From contig CAZTYP010000037.1 in NCBI GenBank assembly GCA_964617555.1, forward strand, positions 1 to 37,112: a stretch of DNA of 37,112 nt. Reading direction: 5' to 3'. The notes below the pieces were generated by a model. It did no database searches. It saw only the letters and a program-made list of their open reading frames with translations, and was not told the origin of the DNA. A program made the translations under genes and the position numbers. Positions 16,633-24,196 of the stretch are shown in pieces. This DNA is from 1-14-2-50-31-20 sp964617555 (GTDB taxonomy: Bacteria; Bacteroidota; Ignavibacteria; Ignavibacteriales; Melioribacteraceae). Positions within the stretch are counted from its first letter, which is position 1. Each line of letters begins with the position of its first letter.

Positions 16633-17645
16633 AACTCATTTAGAGAATTTTTAATTATTCTGTCAATAAGCTCTTCAAAGGAGATATTTACAGCTTGCGC
16701 CGCTTTGGGTAACAAACTGGTGCCAGTAAGACCGGGAAGTGTATTTATTTCCAAACAGAAAGGAGAATAATTTTTATCGAGCCGAAAATCTATTCTTCCG
16801 TAATTTTTACACCCTACGGAATTATACGCAAGCAGAGCTTGGTTTTGCAATAGCTTGTATGTTTCTTCGGGAAATTTTGCCGGCACTTCATACTCGCTCA
16901 TTCCTTTTGTATATTTACATTCGTAATCGTAATACTCATGTTTCGGTTTTATTTCCAGTACAGGCAAAGGCAAATTGTCAATTATTCCTACAGTTGCTTC
17001 GTATCCGTCAATATATTGCTCAATTAATATCTTTTTAGAAAATTGGAAAGCCGAATAAATTCCTTCCTCCAATTCATCCGAGTTACGACAAATTGAAAGC
17101 CCGATTGCAGAACCTTGGTCGTTCGGTTTTACAACAAGAGGAAAAATAAAATTACGTTTTACTTTTTGATATACCTCATCAAATAAATATTTATTTTTTT
17201 CCAATAAAAGCCAATCGGCAGTAGTAACCCCGCTATGCCTCAAAATGGTTTTGGTAATATGCTTATCCATAGAGATAGCAGAGGCCAATATACCGGAACC
17301 TGTATAAGGAATTTTTTTAAATTCCAATAGTGATTGAATTTTTCCGTCCTCACCCCAATTGCCGTGAAGAGCATTAAAAACAATATCAACATCATTAAAC
17401 AATTTTGAATTAACGGCATCAATATAATTTGTTGATGAAATAGGGAAACAATCGCAATCGGAAAAATATTCCGCTTCGGTTTGAGGTTGATTTTTCCCAT
17501 ATGCAGGATCAATGAGGCGTACCCGATAGCCTAATGAGCGTAAAGCTTTTAAGACTCCTTCGGCAGAATATTTTGAAATCGGGCGTTCTGGTGAAGCACC
17601 GCCTAATAACAATCCCACGGTTATTTCGTTGTTAGAAATTTTCAT
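16629..17645 (-). CDS. ddl: D-alanine--D-alanine ligase
   Basis: 338-aa ATP-grasp ligase that makes D-alanyl-D-alanine for peptidoglycan in the cytoplasm. The N-terminal loop GGASPERPISKYSAEGV contains the family glutamate and serine pair (the usual form is GG.S.E..VS..S). Other signatures are FNALHGNWGEDG, KIPYTGSGILASAISMDK, FPLVVKPNDQGSAIGLS with the Lys-Pro ATP contact, EQYIDGYEATVGII, and the magnesium site GRIDFR...CLEINTLPGLTGTSLLP. I chose the ATG at 17645, which shares one base with the stop of the preceding gene (TGATG); a GTG three bases upstream is the alternative. It overlaps the downstream ftsB-like gene by four bases. It lies outside a mur/fts cluster. Function is secure. Confidence 0.95.
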   Translation of the reverse strand: MKISNNEITVGLLLGGASPERPISKYSAEGVLKALRSLGYRVRLIDPAYGKNQPQTEAEYFSDCDCFPISSTNYIDAVNSKLFNDVDIVFNALHGNWGEDGKIQSLLEFKKIPYTGSGILASAISMDKHITKTILRHSGVTTADWLLLEKNKYLFDEVYQKVKRNFIFPLVVKPNDQGSAIGLSICRNSDELEEGIYSAFQFSKKILIEQYIDGYEATVGIIDNLPLPVLEIKPKHEYYDYECKYTKGMSEYEVPAKFPEETYKLLQNQALLAYNSVGCKNYGRIDFRLDKNYSPFCLEINTLPGLTGTSLLPKAAQAVNISFEELIDRIIKNSLNEL

Positions 17646-18655
17646 CACAATATTTTATTCCATCTGCCACGTTCAAGTTCGGTCATTAAACGCATATTCG
17701 CTAATCCGTCCTCGGCAGTAATAAGAGGCGATGAATTTTTTAAAAATGCCTTTTGAACATCACGCAATAAAAACAATTGTTTATTTGCTCTACGACGAAA
17801 CGCTTTTTTCCCTTCATTTTGAAAATCTATAATCAATTTTGCGGGAGAAGTTTTTTGTCCGATTAATTTATCTATAACAATCGTACCGTTATGCCCTAGT
17901 ATTTCAATTCTGTTTACGGGATTAGAAACATTATACGAAACATTAATTATTCCGTAGCCACCGGAGTTAAATTTAAACACGGCAGCAAAAAAATCGGATA
18001 CTTCGCTTGTATAAATTATATTATCCTGCACACCGCAAATCGGTTCTACATCGCCGCCCAGATATCTGAATAAATCTATAAGATGTGTACCCAAATCACG
18101 CAGAGGCCCGCCACCGCTTGCATTAAGCCGGTATCTAAAATTATCGTTAGGTTTAAAATCAATATTAAAATTTGCAGTTACGGAAACAATTTTTCCGAGA
18201 TAGTGATTATCAATAAACTCTTTGGTTTTTTTTATTACGGGGTGATGGCGCATTGAATAATTAAGTGTAAGTATTACATTGTTCTTATTGCAAATTTTAA
18301 CCATCTCCTTAGCTTCGGCAAGTGTTACGGATAACGGTTTTTCGCATAAAATATGTTTTCCGGCTTTAGCTGCTTGAATTACCTGCATATAATGGTCGGA
18401 ATTTTTACTTGAAATATAAACCGCATCAATATTGCTTTGCAAAAAAGCTTGGTAATCATCAAAACTGTTTTCCGCAATAAATTTTTGTTTTATAAATTCG
18501 GCTCGGGTTTTATTTGAACTGTATACGGAAATTAATTTGCTTTTTTTAAGATGTTGCAATGCCGGCAAAAAGGTGTTCTCCAAAAAATATCCGCATCCGG
18601 CAACACCCCATTTTAATTTTCGAGGTAGTGTTTTTTTTATATTAATTTTTTGCAA
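17645..18655 (-). CDS. Gfo/Idh/MocA-family NAD(P)-dependent oxidoreductase
   Basis: 336-aa oxidoreductase with an N-terminal Rossmann fold (KWGVAGCGYFLENTFLPAL, a GxGxxx-type nucleotide loop near residue 20) and a C-terminal alpha/beta Gfo/Idh/MocA domain. The conserved EKPLSVTLAEAKEM carries the catalytic-type EKP lysine, and the later segment GGGPLRDLGTHLIDLFRYLGG carries the usual D-x-G-x-H-x-x-D pattern. Family members reduce or oxidise sugar rings, inositols or bile pigments; the substrate cannot be told here. The start is TTG at 18655, eleven bases after the metF stop, and no ATG precedes the Rossmann motif. It ends in a one-base overlap with ddl, so it could provide something for the cell envelope, which is only a guess from position. 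Confidence 0.9.
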   Translation of the reverse strand: MQKINIKKTLPRKLKWGVAGCGYFLENTFLPALQHLKKSKLISVYSSNKTRAEFIKQKFIAENSFDDYQAFLQSNIDAVYISSKNSDHYMQVIQAAKAGKHILCEKPLSVTLAEAKEMVKICNKNNVILTLNYSMRHHPVIKKTKEFIDNHYLGKIVSVTANFNIDFKPNDNFRYRLNASGGGPLRDLGTHLIDLFRYLGGDVEPICGVQDNIIYTSEVSDFFAAVFKFNSGGYGIINVSYNVSNPVNRIEILGHNGTIVIDKLIGQKTSPAKLIIDFQNEGKKAFRRRANKQLFLLRDVQKAFLKNSSPLITAEDGLANMRLMTELERGRWNKIL

Positions 18656-18666
18656 GTTTACCCCGC

Positions 18667-19620
18667 TTATAAGTTTAATTTTTTCATTAACATTTTTATA
18701 GGTGTTGAGTTCTGCATAATATAAAAATGAATTGCAGGAGAATTATTATTAAGTAAATCTTCAACTTGTTTTGCCGCCCATTCAACGCCTATTTCCACAA
18801 CATGCTCATCTTTGGCTTCATTTATTTCGGCTACCAAATCAACCGGTAAATTAATATAAAAATTTTTAGGAAGTGAGATTAATTGCTTTTTACTGGTTAA
18901 CATTTTTAAGCCAGGAATAATAGGAACATTAATCCCCGCTGCTTTACAACGATCAACATAATCGTAATACGATTTATTATTAAAAAACATTTGAGTTACA
19001 ATATATTCGGCACCGGCTTCAATTTTCTTTTTCGTATTTTCAACGTCAATATCAATATTAGGAGCTTCAAAATGTTTTTCGGGGTAACCGCCTACGCCAA
19101 TGCAAAAATTACTTTTATCGGCATCAAGCAGAGTATCTTCAACATAAATGCCCTTATTCATATTACTAATTTGTTTTACCAAATCAATTGCATATTCATT
19201 TATCGAACGCCCGAATTTCGTCGGTTTTTTATATCCGCTATCATCTCCGCGAACCGCAAGGACATTATCAATTCCGAGATATCTAAGCTCAATCAGAAAA
19301 TCTTCCGTTTCTTCTTTTGTAAATCCGTTACAAATAACATGCGGTACGGCGTCAATACCGTATTTATTTTGTATTAATGCGCAAATGCCCAAAGTTCCCG
19401 GGCGTTTACGCTTTATCTTCATATTAAAACCACCGTCCGGGGTTTCTTCGTAAAGTACTTCGGCAGCATGACTTGTAATATCAATAAACGGAGGATTAAA
19501 TTTTACTAAATCTTCCAATACCCCGAGTAACTGATTTATATGTCCGCCGCGTTTGGGAGGAATTATTTCAAAACTGATTAATGTTTCGTTTGCTTTTGCC
19601 AAATGTTCCGTAACTTTCAT
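18667..19620 (-). CDS. metF: Methylenetetrahydrofolate reductase
   Basis: 317-aa TIM-barrel flavoenzyme that reduces 5,10-methylenetetrahydrofolate to 5-methyltetrahydrofolate, the methyl donor for methionine synthesis. Signatures are FEIIPPKRGG near residue 18 (the catalytic glutamate region), the IDITSHAAE segment, LAVRGDD (folate/flavin loop), FCIGVGGYPEKHFEAPN, the GAEYIVTQMFFNN strand with the glutamine and phenylalanine of the active site, and IPIIPGLKMLTSK. The length is slightly above the E. coli enzyme, as is common in Bacteroidota. The ATG at 19620 follows a 65-base gap after the penicillin acylase gene; the downstream oxidoreductase starts eleven bases after its stop. A run of ten T in the gap does not follow a hairpin, so cotranscription with the acylase is possible. 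Function is secure. Confidence 0.95.
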   Translation of the reverse strand: MKVTEHLAKANETLISFEIIPPKRGGHINQLLGVLEDLVKFNPPFIDITSHAAEVLYEETPDGGFNMKIKRKRPGTLGICALIQNKYGIDAVPHVICNGFTKEETEDFLIELRYLGIDNVLAVRGDDSGYKKPTKFGRSINEYAIDLVKQISNMNKGIYVEDTLLDADKSNFCIGVGGYPEKHFEAPNIDIDVENTKKKIEAGAEYIVTQMFFNNKSYYDYVDRCKAAGINVPIIPGLKMLTSKKQLISLPKNFYINLPVDLVAEINEAKDEHVVEIGVEWAAKQVEDLLNNNSPAIHFYIMQNSTPIKMLMKKLNL

Positions 19621-19685
19621 AATAACTCAATTAGTTTTTTTTTTAGAAAATAAATTTACAATTTTTTGATTTGAATTACATAAAC

Positions 19686-22109
19686 TCATTTTCTCCTAAT
19701 CAGTTTGAGTAAATCATAATTACTGTTTTCAATGTTTTGGATGTTTATATTTACCGTAATATATTTCCCTTGAAGCCATAATTTAGTCATATCATCATAA
19801 TGATTACTCATAAAGTATCCGGATTGACCGGTTGTAAGAACGAAATTAACTTCGTCCGGTTTGGCAAAATCAAAAATAAATCTTAATGCCGGACCTAATT
19901 TACTGTTGTACGGATTTGTGAAAGAGAATTCGCTATTAAAAATTGTTGTTCCGTCTCCACCTATAGGATAAGGACCTATATCCAATAAATTTGCAAGTAG
20001 CGGAGAACCTTTGCTAAAAAGATGTTTAAACGTTACGGTATGAATATTTCTCCATTGCCATTGTGCAATATTTTTCCCGAACTTGTTTTCGAGCATTTCC
20101 AATGCTTGAACCAGACTTTTTCTTATAATATCATCACGGGTTTCTGTTATATTCGTGTTAATATTATTCCACCACGAGGAATTTTTTTCTTCCAATAGTT
20201 CGCGCACTTTACGATATGGAACATTGGCAATAAAAACATATTCATTAAAAAGTTCTTTTCCCATTTCGTCCATAAAAATATTACGGATAAGTTTTTGAAA
20301 AAAGACATTAAAGATTGTAGGGACTTGGCTGTCCTCGTCCATCACAAAATCCCATTGACGTAAAAGCAACAATGCGGTTTTAAGATTTTCATCTTTAATT
20401 TTAACATTGTTAAAAGCATTGGTAATATACGGCGTAATATGTTTTGCATAATGTGATTGGAAATCATGTTGGTATTTTTCAAAATCGGAAGACGAATGTT
20501 TTTTCTTACTTGTTAACAATTCTGTTATTCTCTCTATACGCGAAGCGGGCTCCCATAAATTCGAGATATGGTAAGGATAATTTTTTATGGTTTTGTTATT
20601 TGCCGTGGCAATAAAATTATCGGAAGGATTATAGAGCATTGGCATTTTTTCAAAAGGGACAAATCCTTTCCAATCGTATTTATCCGTAATTCCGTCATAT
20701 ACTAATGTGGGCGATGGGTTCAGGCGTATCGGCAACTTAGCACCGCAAATATACCCGATATTCCCTTCGGCATCTCCATAAACAAAATTTTGTCCGGGAG
20801 CAGAAAAAAGTTTAACACCGTTTTTAAATTCTTCCCAATTTTTCGCTCTGTTAATTTTAATCATTGCGGAAATTTCATCGGTAAAATCCAAAGCCGTCCA
20901 TCGCATACTGATATCGGCCTTTTGTTGATATTCGTTTTTGAATTTGGAATTGTAAAGATGAATACCGGAAACAATGGGACCGCGATGAGTTTTCTTTATT
21001 TCAAAAATTTCCGGGGAAGAATCTTTAATAAAAATCGTATCGGTTACAATAGAAAGATTATGCCATTTACCGTTATATAAATATTTCGTATTGCCGGAAT
21101 CAAGTTGTTCAAGATAAAAATCAGCATCATCGGCCATTACATTTGTTAGTACCCAAGCTATATTATTATTTTTACCGATAATAAACGCAGGCACCCCGGG
21201 TATAGAAAAACCTTCACCATTCCAAACATCACTTCTGACAACCGAAAACATAAATTTACCCGGTGCTTGAAAAGCCAAATGAGGGTCGTTTGCAATAATT
21301 ACTTTTCCGTTTTCGGATTTTTCGGCATTAACAACCCAGTTGTTGGAACCTATATGAGTTCCCTCAAAACCGATAAATTTTCTAAAAGCTTTATCCACTT
21401 TATAAAAATCCGTAGTTATACCAGCCGCCTTATTCAAATATTCGGGAATAACGGTAGGAGCATTTTCATCAAAATCGGGGAGTAATGATTTAACTTTATC
21501 GGCACCGAATTTTTGAACCAAGTGCGAAAAAGCGATATCGGTCCACCAACTTATATTTAACTCCCAAGCCATCAATTTACCAAGCAATAAACAATGTTCA
21601 GGTTTCCAAGGTTCCGGTTCGTAACCGAGTAAATCAAATTCAAAAGTGTAATTACCATCTGCTTCTTTTATATAAGCATTAACCCCTTCGGAGTACGCCT
21701 TCAATATATTTAGAGAATGCTTGCTGATTTTTGCAAGACTCCGTTTAACCACTTTATGAAGTCCCAGTGTTCTGAACATTTTGTCGAACGGCAAGGTTGA
21801 GTTTCCCAACACCTCACTCAATTTTCCCATCCCGGCTCTGCGTGAAATATCCATTTGAAAAAGCCGTTCTTGCGCATGCACATAGCCGAGAGCAAAAGCA
21901 GCATCTAATTCATCATTTGCAATAATATACGGCACGGCATATTTATCACGATAAATTTTTACATTGTTATTAATTCCGGCAACTACAACCTCACCCGAGT
22001 ATTCCGGCAATTTGGAATTTAGAACAAAATACGAGATTACCACTACTGCTATTATTAAAGCAACAATTGTTGTAAAAATGCCCGATACAATTTTAATTCC
22101 TTTTTTCAT
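19686..22109 (-). CDS. Penicillin acylase family protein (S45, Ntn hydrolase)
   Basis: 807-aa N-terminal-nucleophile hydrolase. A hydrophobic segment at about residues 6-30 anchors or exports it. The alpha part contains YRDKYAVPYIIANDELDAAFALGYVHAQERLFQMD, read as the pattern D-x-x-A-x-P-x-I and GYVHAQERLFQM typical of the family. The autocatalytic cleavage site is G-Ser255-NNWVV: Ser255 would become the N-terminal nucleophile of the beta chain. ANDPHLAFQAPG follows with the calcium or substrate residues, and later FVYGDAEGNIGYI and FIATANNK. The C-terminal part (GGDGTTIFNSEFSF) fits the usual end. Substrates in the family include beta-lactam amides and acyl-homoserine lactones; no substrate can be assigned here. 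Its ATG directly follows the rmuC stop without a gap, so it is probably coupled to rmuC. Confidence 0.93.
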   Translation of the reverse strand: MKKGIKIVSGIFTTIVALIIAVVVISYFVLNSKLPEYSGEVVVAGINNNVKIYRDKYAVPYIIANDELDAAFALGYVHAQERLFQMDISRRAGMGKLSEVLGNSTLPFDKMFRTLGLHKVVKRSLAKISKHSLNILKAYSEGVNAYIKEADGNYTFEFDLLGYEPEPWKPEHCLLLGKLMAWELNISWWTDIAFSHLVQKFGADKVKSLLPDFDENAPTVIPEYLNKAAGITTDFYKVDKAFRKFIGFEGTHIGSNNWVVNAEKSENGKVIIANDPHLAFQAPGKFMFSVVRSDVWNGEGFSIPGVPAFIIGKNNNIAWVLTNVMADDADFYLEQLDSGNTKYLYNGKWHNLSIVTDTIFIKDSSPEIFEIKKTHRGPIVSGIHLYNSKFKNEYQQKADISMRWTALDFTDEISAMIKINRAKNWEEFKNGVKLFSAPGQNFVYGDAEGNIGYICGAKLPIRLNPSPTLVYDGITDKYDWKGFVPFEKMPMLYNPSDNFIATANNKTIKNYPYHISNLWEPASRIERITELLTSKKKHSSSDFEKYQHDFQSHYAKHITPYITNAFNNVKIKDENLKTALLLLRQWDFVMDEDSQVPTIFNVFFQKLIRNIFMDEMGKELFNEYVFIANVPYRKVRELLEEKNSSWWNNINTNITETRDDIIRKSLVQALEMLENKFGKNIAQWQWRNIHTVTFKHLFSKGSPLLANLLDIGPYPIGGDGTTIFNSEFSFTNPYNSKLGPALRFIFDFAKPDEVNFVLTTGQSGYFMSNHYDDMTKLWLQGKYITVNINIQNIENSNYDLLKLIRRK

Positions 22110-23492
22110 TTACTCTTCTTCCGCTTTATAATCAATTAAATTTTCTTCCGTTAATTCATTAGTTAATTTTACGGATAAAACCTTTTTCGATTTAATTCCG
22201 AGTTTTTTCATTTTTTCCGCTTGCGAAATTAAATTCCCTCTTCCGTTTTTTAATCTGTTAATTGCAAGTTCGTACGAGTTTTTTGCTTTATCCAAACTAT
22301 CTCCAACGGCAACAAGAGAATCCGTAAATCCTACAAACTTATCGTACAAATCGCCTGCACGTTTTGCAATTTCCTGAGCATTTTTACTTTGTTTTTCATA
22401 CCGCCAAATATTATGAATGGTTTTTAACGTAACCAATAGTGTTGTAGGAGTAACAATAACAATATTTTTTTCGAATGCTTCGCTAAATAATTCCCGATTG
22501 TTTTCCATTGCCAACATAAATGCGGATTCAATGGGAATAAACATTAAAACATAATCCAACGTATATAGTTCTTCAATATCATCGTAATTTTTTTGACTGA
22601 GTTCGGATATATGTTTTTTTATGCTTTGCAAATGTTCTTTAAGATATTGTTTTTTTTCATCTTCATTTTCCGCTTCATTAAATTTTTGATATGCAGTTAT
22701 GGAAACTTTGGAATCTATGATAACATCTTTTTTGTTTGGTAAATGCACAATGGCATCGGGACGCTTACGTTTGCGGTCGTTATCTGTAAAAGATGCCTGC
22801 AATTCATATTCTATTCCTTTTTGCAACCCGGATTCTTCCAAAACGCGTTCCAGTATTACCTCTCCCCACGCCCCTTGTTTTTTTGTATCGCTTTTTAGGG
22901 CATTAGTTAAACTGGATGCCTCTTTACCGAGTTTTTCATTCAACTCCCGTAAGCTTTCTATTTGAGTTTTTAGTGCTACTCTGTCATTGGAATCGTTTTT
23001 GTAAACTTCATCAACTCTGTGTTTGAACTCGTTAAACTCTTTTTTAAGCGGGTCTAAAATGCCGGAAATGTTTTCTTTATTTAATTCTGTAAATCTTTTA
23101 CTTTTTTCTTCAAGAATTTCGTTGGATAAATTTTTGAACTCACTTTTCATCTCTTCTTTTGCTTTCTCCAATAGCTCCAATTTTTCGGCTGTTGCTTCTC
23201 GTTCTTTCTTCAACATTGTTTCCAATTCTGCAATTCTCTTTTCCAATCGAGTATTTAACTCTGTTATAGCTTGTACTTCTTCTTCTTTTCTTGCCAGCTC
23301 TTCTTCCAATTCATCAATTCTTAATACGCGTTCACTCAATCTGGATTTCTCTTTTTCAAGGAGAATCAACTCGTCTTTAATTTCTTTTTCGGCATCGGCT
23401 TTAACAAGGGCAATTTTGTTTTTCATAATCAAAGCTGTAAAGAAATAGGTTATTACAATTCCAACAAGCAAGCCGATAATTATTCCTTCCAT
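22110..23492 (-). CDS. rmuC: DNA recombination protein RmuC
   Basis: 460-aa RmuC, which suppresses inversions at short inverted repeats. One N-terminal transmembrane helix (GIIIGLLVGIVITYFFTALI) leads into a long coiled coil (about residues 45-150 and beyond). The RmuC nuclease-like domain then holds QGAWGEVILERVLEESGL and RPDAIVHLPNKKDVIIDSK, a PD-(D/E)XK-type motif at about Pro245-Asp246, Asp260 and Lys262. The C-terminal segment is VTPTTLLVTLKTIHNIWRYEKQ. The frame is open 63 bases further upstream, but the ATG at 23492 is best because GAGGAAAA, a strong ribosome-binding site, stands directly before it and the TM helix then begins at residue 3. It joins the acylase gene without a gap and is divergent from an orphan protein with the same kind of motif. 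Confidence 0.94.
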   Translation of the reverse strand: MEGIIIGLLVGIVITYFFTALIMKNKIALVKADAEKEIKDELILLEKEKSRLSERVLRIDELEEELARKEEEVQAITELNTRLEKRIAELETMLKKEREATAEKLELLEKAKEEMKSEFKNLSNEILEEKSKRFTELNKENISGILDPLKKEFNEFKHRVDEVYKNDSNDRVALKTQIESLRELNEKLGKEASSLTNALKSDTKKQGAWGEVILERVLEESGLQKGIEYELQASFTDNDRKRKRPDAIVHLPNKKDVIIDSKVSITAYQKFNEAENEDEKKQYLKEHLQSIKKHISELSQKNYDDIEELYTLDYVLMFIPIESAFMLAMENNRELFSEAFEKNIVIVTPTTLLVTLKTIHNIWRYEKQSKNAQEIAKRAGDLYDKFVGFTDSLVAVGDSLDKAKNSYELAINRLKNGRGNLISQAEKMKKLGIKSKKVLSVKLTNELTEENLIDYKAEEE

Positions 23493-23701
23493 TTTTCCTC
23501 TTTTAAATTTTGAAAAGTTTTTTTCGAAAATACAAAATTCACAAATCAATAACATATTTAAGATAATCCGAATTACAAGGAGATTTTACTTGCCGAAAAA
23601 TAAATTAACAAACATGTGAAATAAGAGAATAGAAATTATTTATTGGAAAAATTATTAATTAGATTTTATTTTAACAGCTAAATATTATCAAATATACATG
23701 T

Positions 23702-24196
23702 ATGAAGAAATTAGATTTTACCCCTGCAAAATCAACACAAGATTTCCGAAACAATTATAAGTTGCATGATATTGCCGAATACAACGGCAGAAATTTACTT
23801 TTACAATGGGGCTTTAATTGCACGGAATTCGGAGAAGACAACCGCTACAAAAAGGTTTGGGAAAAAGGGGAAGACAAACCGGATGCAATAATTTACTACA
23901 AAAACAAAGCGGCTTTACTCGATTGGAAAGGAAAACACGGGAGTAAATGGTTAGTTAACAAACGCGCCATAAATTCGTACAAAAAATGGAGTGAGGAATT
24001 AGGGATTCCCGTTGTTATTGCTTTTTTTGTAATTGATAACGAAGGAAAAATTATAAAACGGAATTTTGCCGTTACCAGCAAGCATAAATATAAAATTTCA
24101 CAAAAAAAACAATGGGATAAAAACATTACCGTTGAATTTGCAAACGATATACCGGAATTTACAAAAGCAAATTTGATAAATGAACTTTTTATTTAG
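23702..24196 (+). CDS. Orphan PD-(D/E)XK nuclease-like protein
   Basis: 164-aa soluble protein that I do not recognise as a named family. It contains a clear PD-(D/E)XK-type arrangement: Pro60-Asp61 in KPDAIIYY, twelve residues, then Asp74-Trp75-Lys76 in ALLDWKGK. The order around it fits that fold: an N-terminal helix with a polar face (AEYNGRNLLLQWGFN), a beta hairpin carrying the two acidic residues and lysine, a helix (NKRAINSYKKWSEELG) and a hydrophobic strand (PVVIAFFVID). The family includes restriction enzymes, resolvases and repair nucleases, so catalytic activity is plausible but unproven. It has no signal or TM segment. It is a single gene between the divergent rmuC and the convergent patatin gene, whose stop codon it overlaps. 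Base composition looks native. Confidence 0.75.
   Translation: MKKLDFTPAKSTQDFRNNYKLHDIAEYNGRNLLLQWGFNCTEFGEDNRYKKVWEKGEDKPDAIIYYKNKAALLDWKGKHGSKWLVNKRAINSYKKWSEELGIPVVIAFFVIDNEGKIIKRNFAVTSKHKYKISQKKQWDKNITVEFANDIPEFTKANLINELFI

Noticed and set aside
23689..23696. TATATTTG on the minus strand as an rmuC promoter
   Set aside because: It has no -33 partner and is about 200 bases from the start codon.
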